Below are positions 25,040 through 33,928 of a stretch of 64,000 nucleotides of DNA, piece after piece. The stretch is from contig NZ_NKRG01000008.1 in NCBI RefSeq assembly GCF_003351105.1, positions 20,506-84,505 on the forward strand, written 5' to 3'. Position numbers and translations under genes: made by a program. This stretch comes from Thermosipho africanus Ob7. GTDB taxonomy: Bacteria > Thermotogota > Thermotogae > Thermotogales > Fervidobacteriaceae. The first letter of the stretch is position 1. Each line of letters starts with the position of its first letter. The notes beneath the pieces were generated by a model. That model ran no database searches and was not told the origin of the DNA. It saw only the letters and a list, made by a program, of their open reading frames with translations.

Positions 25040-26366
25040 TTTTGGTAATTTATTCTTTATAGGTTTTCAAAATCAGTTTGATAAAGATTTGCTTGAAAGA
25101 ATTAATCCATGTGGAATAATTTTGTATCCTGAGAATATGAATGATGTGTTTAAATTACAGATTAACATGGAAAGAATATATTCACTGTTTGATAAAGGAT
25201 ATCACTTTTTTATATCAAGTGACCATGAAGGAGGGCAACTTGAGACTGTTCCAAATATATTTCCATCACCTGGAAATATGGCAATTGGAAAGGTGGGGGG
25301 AGCATCCGAATTTGGAAGCTACCTTGCTCATATGTTGAAGCTACATGGGTTTAATATGGTCTTTGCACCTGTTGTTGATGTAAAACATGAAAATTCGAGC
25401 CATGTTACAGGGTTTAGAGCATATTCCGATGATCATGAGATTGTAATGGCGCGTGCGCTGGAGTTTATTAGATCGCTTTTAGATGAAAATATTGCCCCTA
25501 CTTTAAAACATTTTCCAGGACATGGAAAAGCAAAAGAGGATTCCCACTTCACTCTTCCAGTAGTTTTTGATTTTGATGAAAATGATGAAGATATGATGAT
25601 ATTTAAAGAACTATCAAAGCATGTTGATTTTATAATGACTGCACATGTTATGTACCCAAAATTAGATGAAGTAGTTGCCACTCTTTCAAAGAAGATTTTA
25701 AAGGGTATATTAAGGGAAAAATTTGGATATAAAGGTTTAATAATTTCTGATGCGTTTGAAATGAAAGCTCTCTACAAAAATTATTCACCAAAAGAAGTTA
25801 TAAAAAGATTCTTTGAAGCAGATGGAGACATAATCCTTATTGGAGATGTTGAAAATCATTATTATCTGATAGAAACCTTTAATTCCATGGTTAAAAGTGG
25901 AGAATTGGATATTGAACTTTTAAAAGAAAAGGTTGAAAAAATAAAGAAGATAAAAGAAAAATATGTATCAGACACTTATCCTACAAGGTTTTTATCTAAA
26001 ATTGCAAAGCAAGCAATTGATTTTAAATTAGATTCTCCTGTTGAAAATCCATCGTTTTTAATCCCCCAAGCAAAAAATCTCAGCCTTGCAGATACTTCCC
26101 AGAAGGATCTTAAATACCTAAGAAATTTAATAAAAGAAGAGTTTAAAGACGCAAAAATTTATACAAGTAGCTCAGAAATTAGTAATGAGGATACAGTTAT
26201 ATATTTTGTTTTAGACAAAGTTGAAAATGTTAATGCAAAGCGTGTTATTTATATTTTTTTAAGAGATGTATTGAAAAAAGATGTTGAATATGTAAATCCG
26301 TATTCTTCAAAGCTTATTTCAATATATCATGTTTTACAACTTTTTAAAGGGGAGGGGTTACTATGA
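25032..26366 (+). CDS. Glycoside hydrolase family 3 beta-N-acetylhexosaminidase (NagZ-like)
   Basis: The 444-residue cytoplasmic enzyme has the NagZ pattern: FFISSDHEGGQLETVP, FNMVFAPVVDV, LKHFPGHGKAKEDSHFTLP with the catalytic His-Asp loop and the nucleophile Asp in GLIISDAFEMKAL. It should release terminal GlcNAc from imported chitobiose or from muropeptides. The last 120 residues form an extra C-terminal region beyond the short NagZ barrel. It sits between the regulator and the binding protein with 8- and 4-base overlaps. Confidence 0.88.
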   Translation: MNDFGNLFFIGFQNQFDKDLLERINPCGIILYPENMNDVFKLQINMERIYSLFDKGYHFFISSDHEGGQLETVPNIFPSPGNMAIGKVGGASEFGSYLAHMLKLHGFNMVFAPVVDVKHENSSHVTGFRAYSDDHEIVMARALEFIRSLLDENIAPTLKHFPGHGKAKEDSHFTLPVVFDFDENDEDMMIFKELSKHVDFIMTAHVMYPKLDEVVATLSKKILKGILREKFGYKGLIISDAFEMKALYKNYSPKEVIKRFFEADGDIILIGDVENHYYLIETFNSMVKSGELDIELLKEKVEKIKKIKEKYVSDTYPTRFLSKIAKQAIDFKLDSPVENPSFLIPQAKNLSLADTSQKDLKYLRNLIKEEFKDAKIYTSSSEISNEDTVIYFVLDKVENVNAKRVIYIFLRDVLKKDVEYVNPYSSKLISIYHVLQLFKGEGLL

Positions 26367-27574
26367 AGCGTATTTTGGTAGTTTTATTGGTTGTAGTTGC
26401 ACTACTTAGTTTTTCAAAGACGAAGTTAACATTCTGGGGATTTATGATGAACGATGAACATGCAAAAAAGGTTCTTGAAAAATTCATGGCAGAAAATCCA
26501 GATATTGAAGTAGAATACGTACAACTTTCATGGGCTAATGGCTTTGACAAGATAGTGACTGCAATTGCTGGAGGAGAAGATCTAGATGTTGTAGAGTTAG
26601 GAAACACATGGGTTGCAAATTTTGCAGAAAGAAACGCACTTGAGAGTATGGATATCTTTTACAAAAATTATGGTAAAGACTATGTTGGATGGAACACGGT
26701 ATACTATCAAGGAAGCTATTGGGCAGTTCCATGGCTTCTTGGAACAAGGGCTCTCTTTTACAATTTAGAACTTTTTGAAAAAGCTGGTCTTGATCCTGAC
26801 AATCCTCCAAAGACTTGGGAAGAACTTTATGTAGCAGCAAAAAAGATAAATGAATTATCAGACGATATCTACGGTTTTGGAATGCCAGCTGGAGAAAATT
26901 ATAGCCCATGGCAACAATGGTTCTTACCGGCAGTTTGGGGAACAGGTGGAGATATTATTACGGAAGATGGAAAGAGAGCACTTCTTACTTCTTGTAAGGT
27001 AAAAGAAACAGCAGAATTTTATAAGGCGTTATCTAAGGTTTCATTGAAGACAAAACAAGCAGACCTTGCAAAGGCATTTGGCGAAGGAAAGATAGGGCTA
27101 TATGTCAGTGGTGCATGGGATATTGACTACCTTGAAACAAATTATCCAGAAACACCATTTAACGTTGTATTTATACCAAAGCCAGCAGCATGGTATGGTA
27201 CACATGCATCATTTGCAGGAGCAGAAGTTCTTGCAATAATGAAGCATTCTAAGCATAAAAAAGAAGCACAAAAACTTGTAGAATTTCTTATAAGACCAGA
27301 TATTGCAATGGAAGTTGCAATGATTTGGCCTGCAATATTCCCATCACATGTAGATGCAGGAAACGACCCATGGTTTGAAGACCATCCATTGCACAAGGTA
27401 TTCTATGAACAAAATAAATATGCAAAACCTGTTCCATCTATTCCTGCATGGCCAAAAGTTCAGGCAGTATTAACCGAAGCAATTGAAAAAATAATACTCC
27501 AAGATGCAGATATTGATACCACACTCTTTGAGTACAACATGAAAATTCAAAAGATTTTAGACGGAGAAGAATAA
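26363..27574 (+). CDS. ABC transporter sugar-binding protein (family 1)
   Basis: The 403-residue protein has a signal peptide (about residues 1-18) and the ligand-binding layout of family 1 solute-binding proteins: KLTFWGFMMNDEHAKKVLEKF, a hinge region around DVVELGNTWVANFA and many aromatic residues suited to stacking sugar rings. No lipobox Cys is seen, so it may be free in the periplasm. The GH3, SIS and NagA genes around it suggest GlcNAc oligosaccharides (chitobiose) as ligand. A strong hairpin follows the gene and may raise its yield over the permeases. Confidence 0.9.
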   Translation: MKRILVVLLVVVALLSFSKTKLTFWGFMMNDEHAKKVLEKFMAENPDIEVEYVQLSWANGFDKIVTAIAGGEDLDVVELGNTWVANFAERNALESMDIFYKNYGKDYVGWNTVYYQGSYWAVPWLLGTRALFYNLELFEKAGLDPDNPPKTWEELYVAAKKINELSDDIYGFGMPAGENYSPWQQWFLPAVWGTGGDIITEDGKRALLTSCKVKETAEFYKALSKVSLKTKQADLAKAFGEGKIGLYVSGAWDIDYLETNYPETPFNVVFIPKPAAWYGTHASFAGAEVLAIMKHSKHKKEAQKLVEFLIRPDIAMEVAMIWPAIFPSHVDAGNDPWFEDHPLHKVFYEQNKYAKPVPSIPAWPKVQAVLTEAIEKIILQDADIDTTLFEYNMKIQKILDGEE

Positions 27575-27575
27575 A

Positions 27576-27606
27576 AATTTCCCCTGCCCAAAAGGCAGGG
27601 GATTTT
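27576..27606 (+). terminator. Hairpin between binding-protein and permease genes (partial terminator or mRNA stabiliser)
   Basis: TTTCCCCTGCC and GGCAGGGGATTTT pair over about 10 bp with a 5-base loop. Only TTTT follows before GGGG, so termination should be incomplete. Such hairpins after binding-protein genes commonly make that product more abundant. Confidence 0.6.
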
Positions 27607-27618
27607 GGGGTGGTTATT

Positions 27619-28497
27619 TTGAAGAGAAAAACACGATACAATGTTGAAACGTTTTTGCTTCTGCTACCTTTTTTGATACTATTTGCAGCTTTTGGAGTTT
27701 TTCCTATTGCCTACTCGTTTTTCATGAGTTTTACTGACTACTCAGCTTTAAGTCCAGATTTTAATTTTGTAGGCTTAAAAAATTATATACGCATGTTTCA
27801 TGATGAAGTATTTTTAACAGCGCTTAAGAATACGGTTATATTTGTTGTTGGAACTATTCCCTTTACAACGGTGATTTCTTTATTACTTGCCGTTTTAATA
27901 AACAGTAAGTTTCTACCATTAAAGGATTTATTTAAAGCTGGCTTTTTTCTTCCAACAGTTGTTTCTATGGTGGTTATTTCAACCACATGGATGTATCTTT
28001 ACAGCGCAGATGGATTTTTTAATAAAATGTTGGAGTTTTTTGGAATGAATCCCATTCCTACAAGCTGGCTTGCTCATACAAAAACTGCACTTTTGTCCAT
28101 AATGATAATGGACGTATGGGCAGCTATTGGTTATTATACCATACTTTTTCTTGCAGGTCTTCAGAGTATACCGCAGCAATTATATGAAGCTGCAGCAATA
28201 GATGGTGCAAGTAAATCAAAGATCTTTTTTAAAATAACACTACCACTTTTAAAGCCAACTTTGTATTTTGTTATTGCGTTAAATACGATCAGATCATTTC
28301 AAATCTTTTCTGAGATCTTTACCATGACAGGTGGAGGACCTATGAATTCAACTCAAACTATTGTACATTACTTGTACATTGTTGGGTTTAGAAACTTTGA
28401 AATGGGGTATGCTTCTGCAATTGCATACGTTCTAGTGTTAATTATTTTCCTTGTAACACTGGTACAGGGAAAATTACTTAGGAGTGAAAGTATATGA
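27619..28497 (+). CDS. ABC sugar transporter permease 1
   Basis: A 292-residue permease with six membrane segments, starting with a cytoplasmic basic leader and LLLLPFLILFAAFGVFPIAYS. The coupling-helix EAA motif is YEAAAIDGASKSKIFFKITLPLLKPTL (about residues 190-216). TTG at 27619 is preferred because GGGGTGG ends 5 bases earlier; GTG at 27610 lies inside it. It overlaps the second permease gene by 4 bases. No ATPase is encoded in the cluster, so a shared ATPase elsewhere is likely. Confidence 0.9.
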   Translation: MKRKTRYNVETFLLLLPFLILFAAFGVFPIAYSFFMSFTDYSALSPDFNFVGLKNYIRMFHDEVFLTALKNTVIFVVGTIPFTTVISLLLAVLINSKFLPLKDLFKAGFFLPTVVSMVVISTTWMYLYSADGFFNKMLEFFGMNPIPTSWLAHTKTALLSIMIMDVWAAIGYYTILFLAGLQSIPQQLYEAAAIDGASKSKIFFKITLPLLKPTLYFVIALNTIRSFQIFSEIFTMTGGGPMNSTQTIVHYLYIVGFRNFEMGYASAIAYVLVLIIFLVTLVQGKLLRSESI

Positions 28498-29678
28498 AGA
28501 AGGCGATTTTGCTAACAATAATGTTTATTTTGCTTATAATCTCTCTTTTTCCAATGTTCTCCATGTTTTATACGGCAGTTATTCCAAGTGGTAATCTTAC
28601 AAAAGTTATAAAAGAAAGGTATATAAATGACTTTGAAATTAAATATATGAGTTATTTGAGGCGTAAAGTAAAATCAAAAGGAAAAATTTCAATTGTAAAT
28701 GAATCGCCACAAAGTACTAGATCAATTTTGGCAAGTGGTCCAGTAGAGCTTCTTGTTGATAAATTGGATTTACGTGTTGCAAAGTATATAGAATTCTGGG
28801 TAAAAGGTGAAGGAGATTTTTCAGTCGAAATAAGGGATGCTTTTTCAAAGAGCGTTTCAAAAAACTTTAAGGCAACTGGTGAGTGGAAAAAATATATTAT
28901 TGATTATAAAGACCTGAAGGAGATAAATTTAAAATATGTATCAAAATTGGTCTTTAATTTTGATGGTCAGTATTACCTTGATGATGTAAAGGTAAAATAC
29001 AAATTTCCAACATTGCTTAATTTTATCAATGTGTTAAAAGAAGATATGTTTTCAAGGTATATCCTTAACAGTTTGATAGTTTCTACGATAGTAGTTATCG
29101 GAAATATCATATTTTCTACTATGGTTGCATATGCGTTTGCAAGAAGAAAGTTCTTTGGAAAAAATGTGCTTTTTTCAATAGTTCTTGCAACGATGATGAT
29201 ACCGCCTCAAGTTACGATTATACCAATATTTATCATAATGAAAAATATAGGTTGGATAGATACATATTTTGCCTTAACGGTTCCTATGCTTGTGACACCG
29301 TTTAGTATATTTTTATTAAAGCAGTATATAGAGCAACTTCCTATAGAATTGGAGCAGGCAGCTTATGTGGATGGTGCAAATACATTCCAAATTCTTTTTA
29401 AAATAATTTTCCCGCTTTCAAAACCGGCAATAGCGGTGATGGCTATAAATACATTTATTGCCACGTGGAATGATCTTTTCTATCCACTTGTTATGACAAA
29501 TTCAAGAGAAATGAGGACGGTACAGGTTGGACTTGCCCTGTATCAGAAGCTAAATCAGATAGATTGGCCAAGACTTATGGCGGCATCGTCTATAATAGGG
29601 TTGCCGGTTATAATAATCTTTCTTGCATTCCAAAAACATATAATTTCAGGAATTACAAAGGGGGCTTTAAAAGGATGA
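28494..29678 (+). CDS. ABC sugar transporter permease 2 with a large periplasmic insert
   Basis: Family permeases are about 275 residues, but this one has 394. After the first membrane segment (about 5-25) comes an insert of about 130 residues (about 40-170) that is beta-rich: VAKYIEFWVKGEGDFSVEI, WKKYIIDYKDLKEI and YYLDDVKVKYKF look like a carbohydrate-binding jelly-roll (CBM11/CIA30-like). The remaining five segments and the EAA motif YVDGANTFQILFKIIFP follow. The insert would face the periplasm and could hold or hand over sugar. Its ATG overlaps the previous stop. Confidence 0.87.
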   Translation: MKKAILLTIMFILLIISLFPMFSMFYTAVIPSGNLTKVIKERYINDFEIKYMSYLRRKVKSKGKISIVNESPQSTRSILASGPVELLVDKLDLRVAKYIEFWVKGEGDFSVEIRDAFSKSVSKNFKATGEWKKYIIDYKDLKEINLKYVSKLVFNFDGQYYLDDVKVKYKFPTLLNFINVLKEDMFSRYILNSLIVSTIVVIGNIIFSTMVAYAFARRKFFGKNVLFSIVLATMMIPPQVTIIPIFIIMKNIGWIDTYFALTVPMLVTPFSIFLLKQYIEQLPIELEQAAYVDGANTFQILFKIIFPLSKPAIAVMAINTFIATWNDLFYPLVMTNSREMRTVQVGLALYQKLNQIDWPRLMAASSIIGLPVIIIFLAFQKHIISGITKGALKG

Positions 29679-30583
29679 ACTATACATATTCTGAAATAAA
29701 ACGAATTCCAGAACTTTTGAAAAGAATTGAAAATTACTCTTTTGAGTTTAACAAAGAAAAAAGATATATTTTTGTTGGTTGTGGTTCATCATTTAACCTT
29801 TCTTTGACTGCTTCATACATCCTTGAAAAATTTGGGATCAAATCCAAAGTTTTAACTGGTGGAAAGGTTATAACTTTTAACTATGTTCCAGATGCCGATG
29901 TAGGTATATTTATTTCGCGCACTGGAGAATCAACTGAAACTGTAAAAGCAGCAGAGATTTTTAAAGAAAAGGGAGTACATACAATTGGTATTACATGCGA
30001 AAAAGGAACAACTCTTGAAAAGATTTGTGATGAAACGTTTGTGTTTGACTTTTTACACGAAGAAAGCATAGTTATGACTGGTTCCTTTGTTTCTATTTTG
30101 CATTTTCTAGTGAAAAGGTATAGTATTGTTGAAAAGGCAAGTAAAGTACTGGAGGAATCTGAGAAATTTATAGAAAATCTTGATTTAAAAAAATATAATC
30201 ACTTTATCTTTTTGGGGTTTGATGAGGAATATGGTATTTCAAAAGAAGGAGCATTAAAGATGCAAGAGATGGCAAAGCAATTTGTAGAATATCATGAACC
30301 TCTTGAGTATAGACATGGACCTGTTTCAAGAATTTCTGAACATTCCCTTGTTGTTATAAACTCAAAAGATACGGAAAATGAGTATAATCTAAAGAAAGAT
30401 CTCGAAAAATATACTAAAGTAATACTTCTAGGTAGAAATGGTGATATTGATATAGAATACGATAATGGACTTGAGACACCTTTAAAAATGATATTTTCTC
30501 AAGTTCTGTCATTTAAAAAGGCCGTAGTTGAAGGTTTAAACCCAGACAAACCAGAAAAACTTTCAAAAAGTGTGATAATCTGA
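29675..30583 (+). CDS. SIS-domain sugar isomerase/deaminase, probable glucosamine-6-phosphate deaminase (NagB-II)
   Basis: Two SIS domains (302 residues) are visible: FVGCGSSFNLSLTASYIL and VGIFISRTGESTETVKA in the first, FIFLGFDEEYGISKEGALKMQEMAK and EYRHGPVSRI in the second. These are the sugar-phosphate-binding motifs of the GlmS isomerase domain and of AgaS/NagB-II enzymes. The glutaminase domain of GlmS is absent. In a cluster with nagA the likely reaction is glucosamine-6-phosphate to fructose-6-phosphate and ammonia. ATG at 29675 overlaps the permease stop by 4 bases, and AAAGG precedes it. Confidence 0.85.
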   Translation: MNYTYSEIKRIPELLKRIENYSFEFNKEKRYIFVGCGSSFNLSLTASYILEKFGIKSKVLTGGKVITFNYVPDADVGIFISRTGESTETVKAAEIFKEKGVHTIGITCEKGTTLEKICDETFVFDFLHEESIVMTGSFVSILHFLVKRYSIVEKASKVLEESEKFIENLDLKKYNHFIFLGFDEEYGISKEGALKMQEMAKQFVEYHEPLEYRHGPVSRISEHSLVVINSKDTENEYNLKKDLEKYTKVILLGRNGDIDIEYDNGLETPLKMIFSQVLSFKKAVVEGLNPDKPEKLSKSVII

Positions 30584-30593
30584 AGGTGAAAAT

Positions 30594-31646
30594 ATGTTAA
30601 TTGAAAATGTCCTTATTGTGGATCCTATTGATGGAGAATTTACAGGAAGCATTGAGTTTGAAGATAAAATATTGAGTATAAGAAAATATGATTGTACTCC
30701 CAAATACGTTTTAATGCCAGGGTTTGCTGATACACATACACACGGATTCATGGGAATAGATTGTATGCAGAGTACAAAAGAAGAATTTAAACAATGGGCA
30801 GATCTTGTTGAAAAAGAAGGCGTTACTTATCTTTTTCCAACAACAGTTTCTGCGGATTTTAAAATGTTAGAAAAGGTTATTAAAAAATTTTCTTCAGCAA
30901 AGCATTCTTCACTATTTTATTTACATCTTGAAGGGCCCTTTATAAACAAAGAAAGGGCTGGAGCTCAAAACAAGAAGTATATAACTGATTTTGATGGAAA
31001 AATTATAGACCTTGAAAGAATAAAAATTATGACAATTGCACCAGAAATTAAAGGTTTTTTTGAACTTTTGAAAATACTAAAAGAAAATAAAGTAGCAGCA
31101 TCTATAGGGCATTCAAATGCTACATTTGATATTTTCAAAAAAGCATATGAGGCTGGAGTAAATAGGATAACGCATTTTCCAAATGCTCTACCACAACTTC
31201 ACCACAGAGAAATAGGGATTGTTGGTGGCGTATTTCTTTATAAACCATTTGTTGAGATTATTCCAGATTTAATACATCTTTCGCAAGATTTTTTAAGACT
31301 TGTATATAAATTACTTGGACCTGATAGGATAATTCTTGTAACAGATAGTATTTCTGCAGCAGGTTTAAAGGATGGGATATATGACCTTGGAGGGTTACTG
31401 GTTAAAGTCAAAGATGGTATAGCAAGGCTAGAAAATGGTGCGCTTGCTGGGAGTACTCTGAAATTTAGTGATGGACTGAGAAACTTTAAAAAGGTTACTA
31501 ATTGCTCATTAAAGGATTTATCAAAGGTATCTTCTTATAACGCTCTAAAGAGCGTAGGTATAGATGGGGGAAGAATAAAGGAAGGATATCCTGCAAAATT
31601 TGTGCTTTTAAATCAAGATTTGCAAATAATCAAAGTTTATAACTAA
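30594..31646 (+). CDS. nagA: N-acetylglucosamine-6-phosphate deacetylase
   Basis: An amidohydrolase-fold enzyme of 350 residues. MPGFADTHTHGFMG carries the HxH metal motif, LEGPFINKERAGAQ the metal-bridging Glu, IGHSNAT and THFPNALPQLHHRE further His ligands, and LVTDSISAAGL the catalytic Asp. It removes acetate from GlcNAc-6-phosphate before the SIS-domain deaminase acts. The GlcNAc kinase is not identified here. It is the last gene of the operon, and the promoter of the second riboswitch operon begins 10 bases after its stop, with no clear terminator between. Confidence 0.93.
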   Translation: MLIENVLIVDPIDGEFTGSIEFEDKILSIRKYDCTPKYVLMPGFADTHTHGFMGIDCMQSTKEEFKQWADLVEKEGVTYLFPTTVSADFKMLEKVIKKFSSAKHSSLFYLHLEGPFINKERAGAQNKKYITDFDGKIIDLERIKIMTIAPEIKGFFELLKILKENKVAASIGHSNATFDIFKKAYEAGVNRITHFPNALPQLHHREIGIVGGVFLYKPFVEIIPDLIHLSQDFLRLVYKLLGPDRIILVTDSISAAGLKDGIYDLGGLLVKVKDGIARLENGALAGSTLKFSDGLRNFKKVTNCSLKDLSKVSSYNALKSVGIDGGRIKEGYPAKFVLLNQDLQIIKVYN

Positions 31647-31655
31647 AAGTCTAAG

Positions 31656-31684
31656 TTGATAAAGGTAAAAATTGGTGGTATAAT
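31656..31684 (+). promoter_or_regulatory. Promoter of the corrin-ring operon
   Basis: TTGATA (31656-31661) and TATAAT (31679-31684) are separated by 17 bases. Transcription would begin near 31691, about 20 bases before the aptamer. Confidence 0.8.
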
Positions 31685-31712
31685 GCATACAGAAAATTGA
31701 ATATAATGTTAA

Positions 31713-31874
31713 CACCTTGGGTACCAAAGCGGTTTAAAAGGGAACGCCGGTGAAAGGCCGGGGCTGCCCAGCAACCGTAACCGGGGACGAAATCCACAGA
31801 ATGCCACTGGGAGTATTTCCTGGGAAGGCGTGGAGAGTAGGTTGATCCGGGAGCCGGGAGACCTGCCTAAGGTG
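31713..31874 (+). ncRNA. Cobalamin riboswitch controlling the corrin-ring operon
   Basis: The aptamer core from CCGGTGAAAGGCCGGGGCTG to GCCGGGAGACCTGCCT is the same as in the first riboswitch except for one base near GATGCCACTG/AATGCCACTG. P1 is CACCTT (31713-31718) with AAGGTG (31869-31874), different from the P1 of the other copy but equally well paired. It should repress the long operon when adenosylcobalamin is plentiful. Confidence 0.94.
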
Positions 31875-31880
31875 TAGCAA

Positions 31881-31918
31881 TTCCACAAAAGCTAGGGGCT
31901 TTTTGTGGAAATTTTTGT
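31881..31918 (+). terminator. Riboswitch expression-platform terminator (corrin-ring operon)
   Basis: TTCCACAAAAGC and GGCTTTTTGTGGAA enclose a TAGG loop and are followed by ATTTTTGTTT. The TAGG loop and T tract match those of the first riboswitch, although the stem differs. Confidence 0.82.
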
Positions 31919-31944
31919 TTAGATATATTCAAAGGGGGGATTTT

Positions 31945-32979
31945 GTGGATTTAAAACAAAAGGTTATTGATAGGCTAAATAACTTAACAAAACCGGTTAG
32001 AAGTCTTGGATATCTAGAAGACATCGCACTAAAGATGGCACTTATTCAAAACAAAGAAATTCCAGAATTGTTTAACGACAAGAGAGTATACGTCTTTGCA
32101 TCAGATCATGGTGTTGTAGAAAATGGAGTTTCTGCATATCCTAAGGATGTTACTTATCAAATGGTTTTTAACTTTTTAAATGGTGGTGCTGCAATAAATG
32201 TCTTTTCAAGACATGTTGGTGCAAAGGTTTATGTGGTTGATGCAGGCGTTGATTATGATTTTCAAGATAATCATTCATTGATAAAAATGAAGGTCGGTTA
32301 TGGTACAAAAGATTTTACAAAAGGTCCTGCAATGAGTAGAGAGGAAGCAGAAAAGTGCATTGAGCTTGGTAAAAAAATAGCAAGAGAGGCAATAGAGGAA
32401 GGAGCAGATCTTCTTGCTGTGGGGGATATGGGGATAGGGAACACCACAACCGCTTCTGCGATTGCTGTTGCATTTGGATACAACATTGATGATATTATCG
32501 ACATTGGAACACCGCTTGATAGCGAAGGAATTAAAAGGAAAAGAGAGGCAATATTAAGAGCAATTGAAGTTAACAGGCCTGATCCAAATGACCCAATAGA
32601 TGTTCTTTCAAAGGTTGGAGGATACTGCATAGGTGAAATGGCAGGATTTATACTTGAAGCTGCACACTCTAAAGTTCCTGTCGTAATTGATGGTTTTCCC
32701 ACCACTTCGGCATTTTTAATTTCCTACTATTTAGACAAAGATGTTATAAATTACGTATTTAGTGGACACAAATCTTACGTAAAAGGTCACAAAGTTATAT
32801 TGGATTCTTTAAATTTGCGTCCTATTCTCGATCTTGATATGAGACTTGGTGAGGGAACAGGAGCAGTTCTTTCTATGCCACTTATAGAAGCAGCTATAAA
32901 GATGATAAGGGAGATGGCTACCTTTGACTCAGCCAATGTTTCAAAGGGAATTGACCAGAATTTGGAGGATGTAAAATGA
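31945..32979 (+). CDS. cobT: Nicotinate-nucleotide-benzimidazole phosphoribosyltransferase, full-length copy
   Basis: The 344-residue enzyme keeps the N-terminal LNNLTKPVRSLGYLEDIA region that the first copy lacks. FASDHGVVENGVSAYP, GDMGIGNTTTASAI, PDPNDPIDVLSKVGGYCIG and the catalytic Glu of DLDMRLGEGTGA are present, and it ends with the usual EMATFDSANVS tail. GTG at 31945 is chosen because GGGGGGA lies 4 bases before it, and because the upstream ATG at 31903 is inside the terminator hairpin. It is the first gene of the corrin-ring operon and overlaps cbiX by 4 bases. Confidence 0.94.
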   Translation: MDLKQKVIDRLNNLTKPVRSLGYLEDIALKMALIQNKEIPELFNDKRVYVFASDHGVVENGVSAYPKDVTYQMVFNFLNGGAAINVFSRHVGAKVYVVDAGVDYDFQDNHSLIKMKVGYGTKDFTKGPAMSREEAEKCIELGKKIAREAIEEGADLLAVGDMGIGNTTTASAIAVAFGYNIDDIIDIGTPLDSEGIKRKREAILRAIEVNRPDPNDPIDVLSKVGGYCIGEMAGFILEAAHSKVPVVIDGFPTTSAFLISYYLDKDVINYVFSGHKSYVKGHKVILDSLNLRPILDLDMRLGEGTGAVLSMPLIEAAIKMIREMATFDSANVSKGIDQNLEDVK

Positions 32980-33323
32980 AGGGTATATTATTGGTTGCTC
33001 ATGGTAGTAGAGTTCAAGAAACAAAAGAGATTGTATACAGATATTTTGAAGACTTACAAAGAAAATACAAAAATTGCAAATTGGGCTTTATGGAATTTAA
33101 CGAGCCAAGTATTGAAGATGCTGTAAAGGAATTTTTGAAAGAAAAGGTCGAGGAAATAGTTGTTCTTCCACTTTTCTTATTTGAAGGAATGCATATAAAA
33201 AAAGATATTCCAGAAATTTTAGAAAAATATCCAATAAAGTTCAAGATATTAAAACCTATTTTGTACGACAAAAAGGTTTCAGATATTCTTTTTGAAAGGA
33301 TTGAAAAAAGTGAAGTATACTGA
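32976..33323 (+). CDS. cbiX: Sirohydrochlorin cobaltochelatase, small CbiX
   Basis: Inserts cobalt into sirohydrochlorin at the start of the anaerobic pathway. At 115 residues it is the one-domain CbiX-S form that works as a dimer. ILLVAHGSRVQ has the first metal His and PLFLFEGMHIKKDIPE the second. No His-rich tail is present. It overlaps cobT by 4 bases and cbiC by 14. Confidence 0.92.
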   Translation: MKGILLVAHGSRVQETKEIVYRYFEDLQRKYKNCKLGFMEFNEPSIEDAVKEFLKEKVEEIVVLPLFLFEGMHIKKDIPEILEKYPIKFKILKPILYDKKVSDILFERIEKSEVY

Positions 33324-33927
33324 TCCTTTTGAAATAGAGAAAAAGAGTTTTTTAATTATAAGAAAAAATTTGAAAAAAGAACACAAACCAGGTTACTTGG
33401 ATATTGTAACAAGGGTAATCCATGCAACTGCCGATTTTGAATTTGAAGAACTCTTAAGATTTAAAAATGATCCTATATCAGTTTTTAAAGAAACTGTGAA
33501 AAACGGTGCCAATATTGTAGTTGATACAAAGATGATTAAGGCTGGAATAAGTAAAAAATTCTTGGAAAAGTATAACGTGAAAGTAAAATGCTACATAGAT
33601 GATGAGGATGTAATAAATCAAGCAAGGATCTCCAATTGTACACGTTCAATTCTTGCTATGAAAAAAGCAGTTGAGGAAAAAAATAACGATATTTTTGTTA
33701 TTGGAAATGCACCAACTGCATTATTTACTCTTTGCTCATATATTGAAAATTCATCATTTTTACCAAAACTAGTTATAGGTGTTCCTGTAGGTTTTGTTGG
33801 AGCACAAGAGTCGAAAGAAGTTTTAAATTTGCTTGATGTACCTTCTATTATTACAAAAGGTAGAAAAGGTGGAAGTACAGTAGCAGTTGCAATTGTTAAT
33901 GCGCTTTTTAGACTGTTGGAGGAGTAG
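33310..33927 (+). CDS. cbiC: Cobalt-precorrin-8 methylmutase
   Basis: Moves the C11 methyl to C12 to give cobyrinate. VTRVIHATADFEFEELLRF includes the catalytic His, and DTKMIKAGISKKFL, FVIGNAPTALF and GVPVGFVGAQESKE are the conserved core. GTG at 33310 is preferred: GAAAGGA precedes it and the N-terminus then matches the family. The product has 205 residues. It overlaps cbiX and is followed by cbiD after one base. Confidence 0.93.
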   Translation: MKYTDPFEIEKKSFLIIRKNLKKEHKPGYLDIVTRVIHATADFEFEELLRFKNDPISVFKETVKNGANIVVDTKMIKAGISKKFLEKYNVKVKCYIDDEDVINQARISNCTRSILAMKKAVEEKNNDIFVIGNAPTALFTLCSYIENSSFLPKLVIGVPVGFVGAQESKEVLNLLDVPSIITKGRKGGSTVAVAIVNALFRLLEE

Positions 33928-33928
33928 C

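Noticed and set aside
31903..31944. ATG at 31903 as the start of the second cobT
   Set aside because: It falls within the terminator stem of the riboswitch, and a better ribosome site precedes GTG 31945.
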